Shown here one piece after another: positions 35,395 to 44,522 of a stretch of DNA of 64,000 bases. Position 1 is the first letter of the stretch. Each line of letters starts with the position of its first letter. The position numbers and the translations under genes are program-made. The notes under the pieces were generated by a model. That model had not been told where the DNA came from and searched no databases. It saw nothing but the letters and a program-made list of their open reading frames with translations. The stretch is from Methylobacter sp. (lineage in GTDB: Bacteria; Pseudomonadota; Gammaproteobacteria; Methylococcales; Methylomonadaceae): contig NZ_SCTW01000029.1 in assembly GCF_004322395.1 (NCBI RefSeq), positions 62,001 through 126,000 of the forward strand, written 5' to 3'.

Positions 35395-36261
35395 ATGATT
35401 AGAAGCATGACCGCATTTGCCGGTAATGAAACAGAAATAGGCGACTTAACCATAAGTTGCGAGTTGCGCACAGTCAATCACCGCTACTGCGACATTAGCT
35501 TAAGACTGCCGGATCGCCTGCGGTTTGTTGAAGCCGACCTGCGCGCAGCGGTCGCCGCAAAAATCAATCGCGGCAAGGTTGAATGCTCATTGAGCTATAA
35601 AAAACAATCTAAAAACGGACAAAACTTCATTATTAATACCGATGCCGTAACCGCCCTACTTACCGCAGCTTCCAGCATAGAGAAGCAAATGCTCGGCCCC
35701 CTATCCTTTTCTGCGTTGGATGTACTGGCATTCCCCGGCATCCAGCAGGAACCGGATATCAATAAAGAGCAGCTGACTTCGGGCATTTCGGCTCTTGTCG
35801 ATCAAACCTTGGCGCAACTCGTGGAGGCAAGGGAAAGAGAAGGCGCGCAACTCAAACTATTAATTGAAGAACGTTGCGCAAAAATGCTGATTTTTGTCGT
35901 TTCAGCGAGCAAGCGCATGCCGGAAGTATTATTATCGATTCGCAATAAACTCAAAGACCGAATTACCGAGCTAGTCGCGCAGCCCGATTTTGACCGTCTG
36001 GAGCAGGAGCTGGTGTTGCTGGCTCAAAAACTGGACATCACCGAAGAACTCGACAGGCTGGAAACCCATATCAATGAAGTGTTACGGGTACTCAAGCAAA
36101 AAGACCCGGTCGGCAGACGGCTGGATTTTTTAATGCAGGAGTTGAACCGTGAAGCCAATACGTTGGGTTCTAAATCGGCTGATAAGGAAATGACCCAGAT
36201 AGCGATTGAGCTTAAAGTGCTGATCGAGCAAATGCGGGAGCAGGTGCAGAATATTGAATGA
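35395..36261 (+). CDS. yicC: YicC/YloC family endoribonuclease
   Basis: 288 residues, the standard family length, beginning MIRSMTAFAG as in all YicC proteins. Other diagnostic blocks are ELRTVNHRYCDISLRLP, the GKVECSL segment and the C-terminal GRRLDFLMQELNREANTLGSK, with a long helical middle. Family members are manganese-dependent RNases that cut small RNAs such as RyhB. In many genomes it is next to gmk or rph. Here it is alone beside the kinase. Confidence 0.93.
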   Translation: MIRSMTAFAGNETEIGDLTISCELRTVNHRYCDISLRLPDRLRFVEADLRAAVAAKINRGKVECSLSYKKQSKNGQNFIINTDAVTALLTAASSIEKQMLGPLSFSALDVLAFPGIQQEPDINKEQLTSGISALVDQTLAQLVEAREREGAQLKLLIEERCAKMLIFVVSASKRMPEVLLSIRNKLKDRITELVAQPDFDRLEQELVLLAQKLDITEELDRLETHINEVLRVLKQKDPVGRRLDFLMQELNREANTLGSKSADKEMTQIAIELKVLIEQMREQVQNIE

Positions 36262-36620
36262 TGGGGGATTTCATCTGAAATTGACGCTTGAGTGCACCGA
36301 GAAGATAGACTGAAGTGCAAAGCCCATCAATTGAGCCTGATAGTATGAGCTTTACAACACCATAAAATAGAGACTCATGAATGCGGGCGAAAAAGTGTCG
36401 TCCTTCCTATCGATTTAAACCACAACAGCAGATAAAACCAAGGTGTTCGTCGTTCCTGCGTTGGATTAACGTTGAAAGGATACTGAAAGCTTGCAATGTT
36501 AAACTCGTCATTAGAAACCTTTATAAATGTTTTAAGTTTAATGCTTGCTCTACCTCAGCCTTAACGTACAATTTGACCCTTAAAACCACCAGACAACAGA
36601 GCTTAAGGAACACTAACATC
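36262..36620. other. Intergenic region upstream of the DAB cluster
   Basis: 359 bases between yicC and the first antiporter-like gene. An open frame runs through it in phase with the following gene from 36381. Its composition is unlike a membrane protein and it lacks a ribosome-binding site, so I treat it as leader. It should contain the DAB promoter. No recognised operator or riboswitch was seen. Confidence 0.5.
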
Positions 36621-38111
36621 ATGGGTATACTCAGCATACTGCTCTGGACTCCGGCTGCCGGGGTCTTGCTGCTGGCTTTGACGCCCGGCCGAAATATTCA
36701 GCTAATCCGCTACATCGCGCATCTGTTTGCCGCTATTGCCTTGTTATTGGTCTGCTGGCTGCTGAGCATTTATAACGCGAATGACGCGGAGTTGCAGTTT
36801 AATGAATATTTTCCGCTGAACCCTAAATTGGGCAGTGCTTATGCACTGGGGGTAGACGGTTTGTCGATGCCGATGCTGGCGTTGGCGACGTTGCTCACGT
36901 CGATGGCATTATTGGCCTCATTCACCGTATCTAACAGCGTTAAGGGCTATCATATTTGCCTGCTGTTGCTTGAATTCGGCATATTGGGCGTGTTCCTGGC
37001 GCAGGATTGGGCGTTGTTCTATATCTTCTGGGAAGTGACCTTGATTCCGTTGTTCTTCCTGATCGGCCGTTGGGGAGGCAGCAGGCGGCACGCGGCCAGT
37101 CTCAACTTTGTGCTGTATACGATGGGCGGCTCGATTTTTATGCTGGTCAGCTTGCTGGCGGTCAGCCAGTACGATCTCGAACACGGCGGCTCTTTAATGT
37201 CTTCGATGCATCAGGCGGCGAAAGACATGCCAAGGATTGAGCAGGTTTTAGTGCTTCTGGGGTTTGTGATCGGTTTCGGTGTAAAAATGCCGATTTTCCC
37301 GCTGCACGGCTGGTTGCCTTTGGCGCACGTCGAAGCGCCCAGTCCGGTCAGTATTTTGCTGTCCGGTATCTTGCTGAAAATGGGCGCTTACGGTTTGATC
37401 CGGGCGGTAGTGATGCTGCCGGAGGCCGCAAAACTGTTGCAGCCTATCCTGATTTTTCTGGGACTGTTCGGCATGCTTTACGGCGGCCTGCTAGCCTGGA
37501 GGCAAAGCGATCTTAAAGCGATGGTCGCCTATTCCTCAATCAGCCATATGGGCGTTGTTCTGTTGGGCATCGCGACGTTGAATGAAACGGGCATCACCGG
37601 CGCAGTGTTGCAAATGACCGCGCACGGCCTGATTGCCGCGGCGCTATTCTTGCTGGTCGGCCTGCTGTACGAGCGCACTCATACCCGCAACATTCAGGAT
37701 TACAGCTCACTGATCCGGGTGATGCCGCGTTTTGCCGTATTCCTGACCTTAACTTTGCTGGCAGCGATGGGCTTGCCCGGTTCGGTCGGTTTTGTTGCCG
37801 AGCTGCATACCTTGATTGGCAGCTTCAACTCATTTACCAGCCTCGGTATGGGCATGGGCGTAATTGTTCTTTTTAGTGTCAGCGTTCTGATCGGAGCCGC
37901 CTACGCGATACGCACTATCAGCCTGTTATTTACCGGGCCGGAAAAATCGCAAATGCAACAGCTTGAAGACTTGAGAGTCCCGGAGTTACTGGCTGCCGGA
38001 ATACTGGTTACGGGCATTGTGTTATTCGGCCTGTCGCCCGGACCGCTGCTTGATTTATCCGCAGCCACCATCGGCCAGATGAACGGCGTGATCAGTCAAC
38101 GGATTTTGTAG
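36621..38111 (+). CDS. NuoM-like proton-channel subunit 1 of the DAB cluster
   Basis: 496 residues from the ATG at 36621 (AAGGA upstream), about 14 membrane helices. It is a close relative of complex I NuoM. The channel glutamate is E138 in FWEVTLIP and the broken-helix lysine is K222 in GVKMPIFPLHGWLP. The PSPVSILLSGILLKMGAYGLIR block is also typical. No other complex I genes are present, and it lies eight bases upstream of dabA. It is therefore most likely part of the bicarbonate-uptake machinery, moving cations to power DabA. Confidence 0.85.
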   Translation: MGILSILLWTPAAGVLLLALTPGRNIQLIRYIAHLFAAIALLLVCWLLSIYNANDAELQFNEYFPLNPKLGSAYALGVDGLSMPMLALATLLTSMALLASFTVSNSVKGYHICLLLLEFGILGVFLAQDWALFYIFWEVTLIPLFFLIGRWGGSRRHAASLNFVLYTMGGSIFMLVSLLAVSQYDLEHGGSLMSSMHQAAKDMPRIEQVLVLLGFVIGFGVKMPIFPLHGWLPLAHVEAPSPVSILLSGILLKMGAYGLIRAVVMLPEAAKLLQPILIFLGLFGMLYGGLLAWRQSDLKAMVAYSSISHMGVVLLGIATLNETGITGAVLQMTAHGLIAAALFLLVGLLYERTHTRNIQDYSSLIRVMPRFAVFLTLTLLAAMGLPGSVGFVAELHTLIGSFNSFTSLGMGMGVIVLFSVSVLIGAAYAIRTISLLFTGPEKSQMQQLEDLRVPELLAAGILVTGIVLFGLSPGPLLDLSAATIGQMNGVISQRIL

Positions 38112-38119
38112 AGTTAGTA

Positions 38120-41100
38120 ATGCAAGAGTCACCTTTAAAACTGCGCGAGCAGATCACCTCAGCGCTGCACCATTTGGATCACGTTCTGCCTGGACAGGCG
38201 CCGATCCTCGATTTCGTGCATCACAATACCTTGCATGGCTTTCAACACCTGCCGTTTAACGAAGCACTGGCTGAGTTTGAAGCCTTGACCGGTATTAACT
38301 GTTATCTTCCGGAAGCGCAAAACCGCGATTTCTATCGTCAGGGACGTATTAATGAAAGCGATTTATCCGTCGTATTTGATCAATGCCCGCACTTGCATGC
38401 AGAGCAAGTCATTTGCACTTTGCAAGACCGGATCATAACCCGGCAGGCTATTTATCGCATTGCGCTGTTATTCGATTTGCAGACGGTCAGCGTCAGTCAG
38501 TTGAACTGGCAAATAGAGGAATTGGCGGCGCTGGAAACCGTGCAGGCCGATGTGCCGGAGCCGATTCGGCGGCGATTGCTTGCAACCGATGGCGATGTGG
38601 CTCGGCACTTATGGGAAAGTATTTTAACCAAGCTCGGGTTGGAACAGGCAGCTTTGCATCCGGAGGATATGCTGGACTTATCGGTGGAGCAGGCCGAAGA
38701 ATGGCTGGCCTCCTTCGACACGGCTCAGGACAGGCTTGGCGGGTCAGTCCATCAGCAAATGCGGCAACACGCAGGCGCGGCGCTCGACGAACTGTTGGGC
38801 ACTTTAGGCGGCAGCATCAGCTTGCGCGGATTTATTCTGGCTTTGACCGGCACGGATATACTCGATGCGATCCGCTCGCAACTGATACGTTTTTGCGCAT
38901 CGGGGCTGGATGAAGGCATGGCTGCGTGGCAGTTGCCTCAGCGTAGCGAACTGGGCCTTTATGCGGCTTGGCGGGCAACGGCCCAGTATGACGCGAATCC
39001 TTTTTTGCACGAGTTGAGCGACTGGCAACAGATAATTGCCGAGCTGCCCGAAGATGCGGTCGACACGATCATCCTGCAACTGAGCCACCTGGAAATACCG
39101 CAAGCGCAATGGGAAAACTATCTTCGCCGGTTGGCGTTGGAAATACCCGGCTGGTCGGGATTGGTCAACTGGCGGCAGCATCACCCTAACTATCATACCG
39201 CCAATGACGCAGAGCCAACGCTGGCCGATTATCTGGCTATCCGCCTGACCCTGGACCGGCTGTGGCTGAACCAGATTTGCCGGGATACCTGGAAAATCGA
39301 AGCCAAGCTTAGTTCAATCAACGGCTATTTTCGAAAGAACCTGTCGGAATTTATGGTGCGCAGCCGCCTGTATCAGGACGACTTGCCGGAATACTTGGCA
39401 CACTGGGCGGAAGCATTGACGTTGCATGCCGGTTCAGAACGCTACGACCGCACCGACTGGCAGCAACTTGCCGACCTGATTTGGACTTGGCAGTGCAGCC
39501 CGATGGCGGATAAGAGCGTAGTTGCGCACTCCCCGCATAACAGCGGCTGGCGCTTGTTCCGTTTATGCCAGCATCTGGGGCTTAGCGCAGCAAGCCTGCA
39601 ACAACTGAATACGGACGATTTGCAAGCCATGCTGGCCGTGCTGGATGAATTCACCTTGACCGAGCGCAGCAAAGTCTGGCTGCTTGCTTACGAGCATCAT
39701 TATCGGGAAGACTTTTTACAGGCAATACGCGCCAATCATAACCGCGGCCGCTGGGCCGAACGCGGGCAACGTCTCGACGCGCAAATCGTCTTCTGCATGG
39801 ATGACCGTGAAGAAGGTTTCCGCCGCCATCTTGAAGAGCTTAATCCTGCTATTGAAACATTGGGAGCCGCCGGATTTTTCGGCGTTGCAATGAATTACAA
39901 GGGACTGGACGACAGCAAGGTAACGCCGCTGTGTCCTGTTGTGGTGACGCCTGCGCATGAAGTTCGGGAAGTCGTCAGGCCCGGCAGCGAGCCGATGCTG
40001 CTTAAGCATAACCGTGGCCGGAAGCTGAACCAATGGCTTGCCAAGCTGGTACATCAGGGCTTGCGCCGTAACCTGTTATTGTCGCAAGCTGTTATCGACA
40101 CTGCCGCGCCAGTTGCTTTCGCCGGATTATTGGCTAAATCGCTGCTGCCGAAATCCCAGCACAGCCTGGTTTCCGGCACGGCTAAGCTGGTTTCGCCCGA
40201 AGTTAAAACGCAGTTGCTGTTTACCGCTAAGGACGAGACGGTCGCCACGCCGGAGCGCCCCAGGTTGGGTTTTACCAATACCGAACAGGCTGACCGGGTT
40301 GCCGGCTTTTTGCGCAATACCGGCCTGACCTACGGATTCTCGGAACTGGTAGTGCTGATGGGGCACGGCTCGATCAGCCAGAACAACCCGCATCTGGCAG
40401 CTTACGATTGCGGCGCTTGCAGCGGCCGACACGGCGGTCCCAGCGCCAGAGTATTTGCGGCAATGGCTAATCGCCCTGAAGTGCGCAAATTGTTAGCCGA
40501 ACGCGGCATCACTATCCCGACCGATACGTGGTTTATCGGCGCTGAACATAACACCTGCAATGAAGAAATTAGCTGGTACGATCTCGATCTGCTTCCAGCC
40601 GAGCGATTGTCCGGGTTAGAGGCATTGCAGCAGGAATTACGCCATGCCCAGCATATGTCGGCGCACGAACGCTGCCGCAGGCTGGCTTCGGCTCCGCGCA
40701 ATCCGACACCCAAACAGGCTTTGGCGCATATAGAACAGCGCGCCGCCGATTTCTCCCAGGCACGGCCTGAACTCGGCCATGCGACCAATGCTTCTGCGGT
40801 AGTCGGGCGGCGATCTCTAACCCAAGGCGCATTTTTTGACCGGCGGGTATTTTTGATTTCCTACGATCCGACTCAAGACCCTGAAGGCAAAGTGCTGGAA
40901 GGTATTTTGCTGGCGGTAGGTCCGGTTGGCGCGGGTATCAATCTGGAATATTATTTTTCCACCGTTAATAACGAACGCTTCGGCTGCGGCTCTAAAGTGC
41001 CGCATAATGTCACCGGCTTTTTTGGCGTTATGGAAGGAGCCAGCAGCGATTTACGCACCGGCCTGCCCCGGCAAATGGTAGAAATCCACGAGCCGATGCG

Positions 41101-41392
41101 TCTATTGATGTTGGTTGAAGCGAAAACAGCGGTGCTGGAGCAAATTTATCATCGCCAGGAATCTATACGGGAGCTGGTTGCGGGCGGCTGGGTACAATTG
41201 AGCGTCAAAGACCCCGATAGCGGCGAGATTTTCTTGTTCCAAACGGGCACGGGGTTTGTGCCTTGGCAGTCCGAGGCGAAAGACTTGCCGGTTCGGGATA
41301 ATTCACCGGATTGCTACCGGGATCAAACCTTACCGGTAGCGCCGATGTTGATCAAGCAAACTCAGGGTAAACCTGAAAGGATTGGGATTTAA
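38120..41392 (+). CDS. dabA: DabA-type inorganic carbon transporter subunit (DUF2309)
   Basis: 1090-residue cytoplasmic-face, beta-carbonic-anhydrase-like subunit of the DAB CO2/bicarbonate accumulation complex. The zinc site is complete: C559 and D561 in FCMDDREEG, H749 in MGHGS and C764 in YDCGACSG. The 15-residue H-to-C spacing is the same as in characterised DabA. It is longer than the ~830-residue Halothiobacillus protein, mainly through a long N-terminal half. Within that half a short FDTAQDRLGG segment coincides with a copy of a genomic repeat. It is followed three bases later by the DabB-like gene. Confidence 0.93.
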   Translation: MQESPLKLREQITSALHHLDHVLPGQAPILDFVHHNTLHGFQHLPFNEALAEFEALTGINCYLPEAQNRDFYRQGRINESDLSVVFDQCPHLHAEQVICTLQDRIITRQAIYRIALLFDLQTVSVSQLNWQIEELAALETVQADVPEPIRRRLLATDGDVARHLWESILTKLGLEQAALHPEDMLDLSVEQAEEWLASFDTAQDRLGGSVHQQMRQHAGAALDELLGTLGGSISLRGFILALTGTDILDAIRSQLIRFCASGLDEGMAAWQLPQRSELGLYAAWRATAQYDANPFLHELSDWQQIIAELPEDAVDTIILQLSHLEIPQAQWENYLRRLALEIPGWSGLVNWRQHHPNYHTANDAEPTLADYLAIRLTLDRLWLNQICRDTWKIEAKLSSINGYFRKNLSEFMVRSRLYQDDLPEYLAHWAEALTLHAGSERYDRTDWQQLADLIWTWQCSPMADKSVVAHSPHNSGWRLFRLCQHLGLSAASLQQLNTDDLQAMLAVLDEFTLTERSKVWLLAYEHHYREDFLQAIRANHNRGRWAERGQRLDAQIVFCMDDREEGFRRHLEELNPAIETLGAAGFFGVAMNYKGLDDSKVTPLCPVVVTPAHEVREVVRPGSEPMLLKHNRGRKLNQWLAKLVHQGLRRNLLLSQAVIDTAAPVAFAGLLAKSLLPKSQHSLVSGTAKLVSPEVKTQLLFTAKDETVATPERPRLGFTNTEQADRVAGFLRNTGLTYGFSELVVLMGHGSISQNNPHLAAYDCGACSGRHGGPSARVFAAMANRPEVRKLLAERGITIPTDTWFIGAEHNTCNEEISWYDLDLLPAERLSGLEALQQELRHAQHMSAHERCRRLASAPRNPTPKQALAHIEQRAADFSQARPELGHATNASAVVGRRSLTQGAFFDRRVFLISYDPTQDPEGKVLEGILLAVGPVGAGINLEYYFSTVNNERFGCGSKVPHNVTGFFGVMEGASSDLRTGLPRQMVEIHEPMRLLMLVEAKTAVLEQIYHRQESIRELVAGGWVQLSVKDPDSGEIFLFQTGTGFVPWQSEAKDLPVRDNSPDCYRDQTLPVAPMLIKQTQGKPERIGI
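38711..38738. repeat. Degenerate palindromic repeat inside dabA
   Basis: TCCTTCGACACGGCTCAGGA, followed by CAGGCTTG, matches the reverse orientation of the CTGAGC-GTCGAAGGA repeat seen at 10957, 13256, 17617 and 51757. It is read in frame as SFDTAQDRL, nearly the peptide SFDSAQDKP encoded by the copy in the hybrid kinase. It lies in a linker-like region between helical blocks of DabA. Confidence 0.6.
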
Positions 41393-41395
41393 TCA

Positions 41396-42949
41396 ATGGA
41401 CGCATTAGTTTTTTTAATCCCCTTAATGCCATTGCTCGCCGCTTCGGCAATCGGCATCGGCCATCTATTTGGCGTAATCGACGGTGAACGTAGCGAAAAC
41501 ACTACGGCAGATATTGCAAGCTGGACGATCATCATGTCCAGCCTATTGGCGTTGACTTTATTAACCGCCGATATACTGGGAAAGAATGCCGGTTCTTACA
41601 GTGTAGGGCATTGGCTAAACAGCGACACGCTGGATATAAAGTTAAACTTTATCACCTCCGGCTTTAATGTCCGTTTGGCAGCGCTGCTTTCAATGCTGTT
41701 AGCCGTTGTGATTCGTTTTTCGATTGATTACATGCACCGTGAAGCGGGTTATCACCGGTTCTTTTTTATCCTGAGCCTGTTTTCTTCGGCCATGCTGTTG
41801 CTGGTGTTATCGGGTAACTCGGTCGGCACTTTTGTCGGCTGGGAAGTTGCCGGATTAAGTTCCTATTTTTTGATAGCTTACGCCTATGATCGACCGGTTG
41901 CCGCCGCTAATGCGACGCGTGTATTTGTAACCAACCGTATCGGCGACGCCGGTTTTATCTTAGGCGCTAGCTTAAGCTATGTCTGGGCTGACAGCGTCAA
42001 CTGGAACACTATCAATGCTCAATCCGCACAATTGCCGCCGGCTGAAGCTACCGCGATCGCGCTGTGTTTTGCGGTGGCCGCCTTTGCCAAATCGGCGCAA
42101 CTCCCGTTCACTCCTTGGCTGGCGCGGGCTATGGAAGGGCCTACACCGTCCAGTGCGGTATTTTACGGGGCGGTCATGGTGCATGCCGGCGTTTATCTGG
42201 TCATTTTGCTCAAACCTATTTTTGAGCATGCGCCATTGGCTATGGCTGTGGTCGCGATAGCCGGTCTAATGACGGCCTTATATAGTTTTGTCGTCGGGCT
42301 GACCCAGACCGATGTTAAAAGCTCGCTGATTTTTGCAACATCCGGCCAATTGGGTCTGATGTTCCTGGAATGCGGCTTGGGTTTTTGGCAGCTTGCCGGC
42401 TGGCATCTTTGCGCTCATGCGGTGGTTCGCGGCTATCAATTCCTGACTGCGCCCTCGCTGATGCATAACATGCAAGGTCTGAATGCAACTCCCCCAAACA
42501 AGGCTCCGACTTGGCTGTTCGTGGCTTCTTTACAGCGTTTCTGGCTGGACCAGATTACCGACTGGGCGCTGGTCAAGCCGGTGCGCGGCTTAGCTCACGA
42601 TATGAGTTATTTTGACGATCATATCGTTGATCGCTTTATGGGGGCTCCTGTGCCTGCAATTCAGGCCATATCGTCACTGGCGCAACTGGAAGAACAGATC
42701 GTTGGCGCTCACTTGGATAATAAATCCGATAAATTCGCCCAAGGCAGCGGTCTGGCCGGAAAGCTCACCGAATGGACGGCAGCCGCCGTACACTGGTTCG
42801 AAGACCACTTTGTATTGAGCGGCATAGGTAACGGTACGGTTAATTATGGCCGCCGGCTTGGGCATGTCGCCAACAAGTTTGAACAATCGGTATTCAGGCC
42901 CCGCTATCTGGTGTTGTTTGTGTTCATAACATTGCTAGTCGCATTTTGA
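41396..42949 (+). CDS. dabB: NuoL-like proton-channel subunit, probable DabB
   Basis: 517 residues, a polytopic NuoL/MrpA-type protein. Landmarks are VGWEVAGLSSYFLIAYAY (TM5 glutamate), the RIGDAGFILG motif shared with NuoL, and AKSAQLPFTPWLARAMEGPT with the channel lysine. A C-terminal amphipathic segment is present. It lies three bases after dabA. Known two-gene DAB systems pair DabA with one such NuoL-like subunit, so this is the best dabB candidate among the four antiporter-like genes here. Confidence 0.88.
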   Translation: MDALVFLIPLMPLLAASAIGIGHLFGVIDGERSENTTADIASWTIIMSSLLALTLLTADILGKNAGSYSVGHWLNSDTLDIKLNFITSGFNVRLAALLSMLLAVVIRFSIDYMHREAGYHRFFFILSLFSSAMLLLVLSGNSVGTFVGWEVAGLSSYFLIAYAYDRPVAAANATRVFVTNRIGDAGFILGASLSYVWADSVNWNTINAQSAQLPPAEATAIALCFAVAAFAKSAQLPFTPWLARAMEGPTPSSAVFYGAVMVHAGVYLVILLKPIFEHAPLAMAVVAIAGLMTALYSFVVGLTQTDVKSSLIFATSGQLGLMFLECGLGFWQLAGWHLCAHAVVRGYQFLTAPSLMHNMQGLNATPPNKAPTWLFVASLQRFWLDQITDWALVKPVRGLAHDMSYFDDHIVDRFMGAPVPAIQAISSLAQLEEQIVGAHLDNKSDKFAQGSGLAGKLTEWTAAAVHWFEDHFVLSGIGNGTVNYGRRLGHVANKFEQSVFRPRYLVLFVFITLLVAF

Positions 42950-42956
42950 GGTGCTG

Positions 42957-44522
42957 ATGGATATTACTGTTACTCCCTGGTCGGCATCGGCGGCCTTCCC
43001 GCTGCTCACTACGCTGACGCTGGTGCCGTTGGCCGCAATGATCGCTATCTTGTTTTCCCGGTCAGCGACTGTTGCGTTGCGTTTCGGTTTTGCCGGAGCG
43101 GCATTGACGGTACTGCTTAGCCTTTATCTGCTGACTATTTTCGATTCAGCCAGCCCCGGCATACATTTGGCTGAACAGGCGTATTTTGCAGGATTCAGTT
43201 ATCGCGTCGGTGTTGACGGAACCAATATTTTATTTATCCCGCTGACTGCTGTTCTAACCTTTCTGGCGTTAATCTACACCTTGATTACCCGGCATGTGAC
43301 CGACCGGCTGTTCATTGCCTGTTTGTTGGGTTATGAAAGCGTATTGATCGGCGCTTTTGTCGCGTTGAACGTGATGCAATTTTGGTTATGGTGCGTATTG
43401 GAACTGGTTCCTGTGACACTGTTGACGGTTCATGCCGGAACCGGCCAAAACAGGCGTTGGGTCGTCGCGCAATTGCTGCAATATTGGGGCAGCGGCTTGC
43501 TGATGATCCTGACCGGCTTTTTGCTGCTGGCTTTCAGCTTAATCGATTCCGAACATGCGTTGACTTTCGACTGGCTCACGCTTAAACAAAATAATGCCTA
43601 TTTACATGACGAGGTACTGATTTTCGTACTGCTGTTCTTCGGCTTTGCGATCCGGATGCCGCTGTTTCCGTTCCACGGTTGGCTGCCGGTGTTGGCGGAG
43701 CAAGGCACGGTCGCCAGCGGCGTTATTTTTCTGGTCGGCTTGAAGCTGGGCCTTTATGCGGTCATTCGTTTTATTTTACCGATGGTGCCGGGCGTTGCCG
43801 AACAATGGTCCGGATTTGTCGTCACACTGGGTCTTATCAGCATTTTTTACGGCGCTCTATTGGCGTTGATGCAAATCAATATTCGCCGCTTACTGGCTTT
43901 TGCGGTGATCAGCCAAACCGGTATGCTGATTATCGGTCCATTCTGTTTTAACGCGAACGGCTTGGAAGGCACTCTACTGCTGTCGGTGGCCTACGGTCTG
44001 GCGACGGCAGGAATGTTGTTCAGCGTTGGTTTGATTTATGAGCGCTGCCGTACCTCTTATCTGCCGCGCTTGGGCGGGCTGTTCGATACCAACGGCACGC
44101 TGGCCTTGCTGTTCCTGATTTCCGCGTTGAGCACCATGGTTATGCCCGGTACGCCGGGATTTGACGCGGCGCATCTACTCGTTGAAGGGGTTATTGAGGA
44201 AGACGGTTGGCTGCTTGCGATCGCTATTTTGCTCGGCAACGTGATGTCCGCCGCGTTCTTGCTATGGGCTTTCCAACGGGCTTTTATGGCGACCCCCAAG
44301 CGCGCCGCACAACCTTACAGCTGCGCGCACCACCCGGTTTGGAAGGAGCGTTTTATTACCGTCGTGATTTGCCTGTTGCTGATCGGCACCGGCTTTTACA
44401 CGACACCGTGGCTGAACTTTATAGACCAGGATGCGGCCGCTATCGGCAAACTATATCCGATGCACGGCGATCGATCCGCCAACGAAAACGAAGCCGGTAA
44501 CAAGGACGGCCAACATGAGTAA
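42957..44522 (+). CDS. NuoM-like proton-channel subunit 2 of the DAB cluster
   Basis: 521 residues from the ATG at 42957, with GAGGTG five bases upstream overlapping the dabB stop. A GTG at 42951 is the alternative. About 14 membrane helices. The TM5 glutamate is present in CVLELVPVT. The TM7 position that is Lys in NuoM reads Arg in AIRMPLFPFHGWLP. The change is conservative but makes this the most divergent of the four. A hydrophilic tail of charged residues ends the protein. It overlaps the next gene by eight bases (ATGAGTAA). Confidence 0.85.
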   Translation: MDITVTPWSASAAFPLLTTLTLVPLAAMIAILFSRSATVALRFGFAGAALTVLLSLYLLTIFDSASPGIHLAEQAYFAGFSYRVGVDGTNILFIPLTAVLTFLALIYTLITRHVTDRLFIACLLGYESVLIGAFVALNVMQFWLWCVLELVPVTLLTVHAGTGQNRRWVVAQLLQYWGSGLLMILTGFLLLAFSLIDSEHALTFDWLTLKQNNAYLHDEVLIFVLLFFGFAIRMPLFPFHGWLPVLAEQGTVASGVIFLVGLKLGLYAVIRFILPMVPGVAEQWSGFVVTLGLISIFYGALLALMQINIRRLLAFAVISQTGMLIIGPFCFNANGLEGTLLLSVAYGLATAGMLFSVGLIYERCRTSYLPRLGGLFDTNGTLALLFLISALSTMVMPGTPGFDAAHLLVEGVIEEDGWLLAIAILLGNVMSAAFLLWAFQRAFMATPKRAAQPYSCAHHPVWKERFITVVICLLLIGTGFYTTPWLNFIDQDAAAIGKLYPMHGDRSANENEAGNKDGQHE

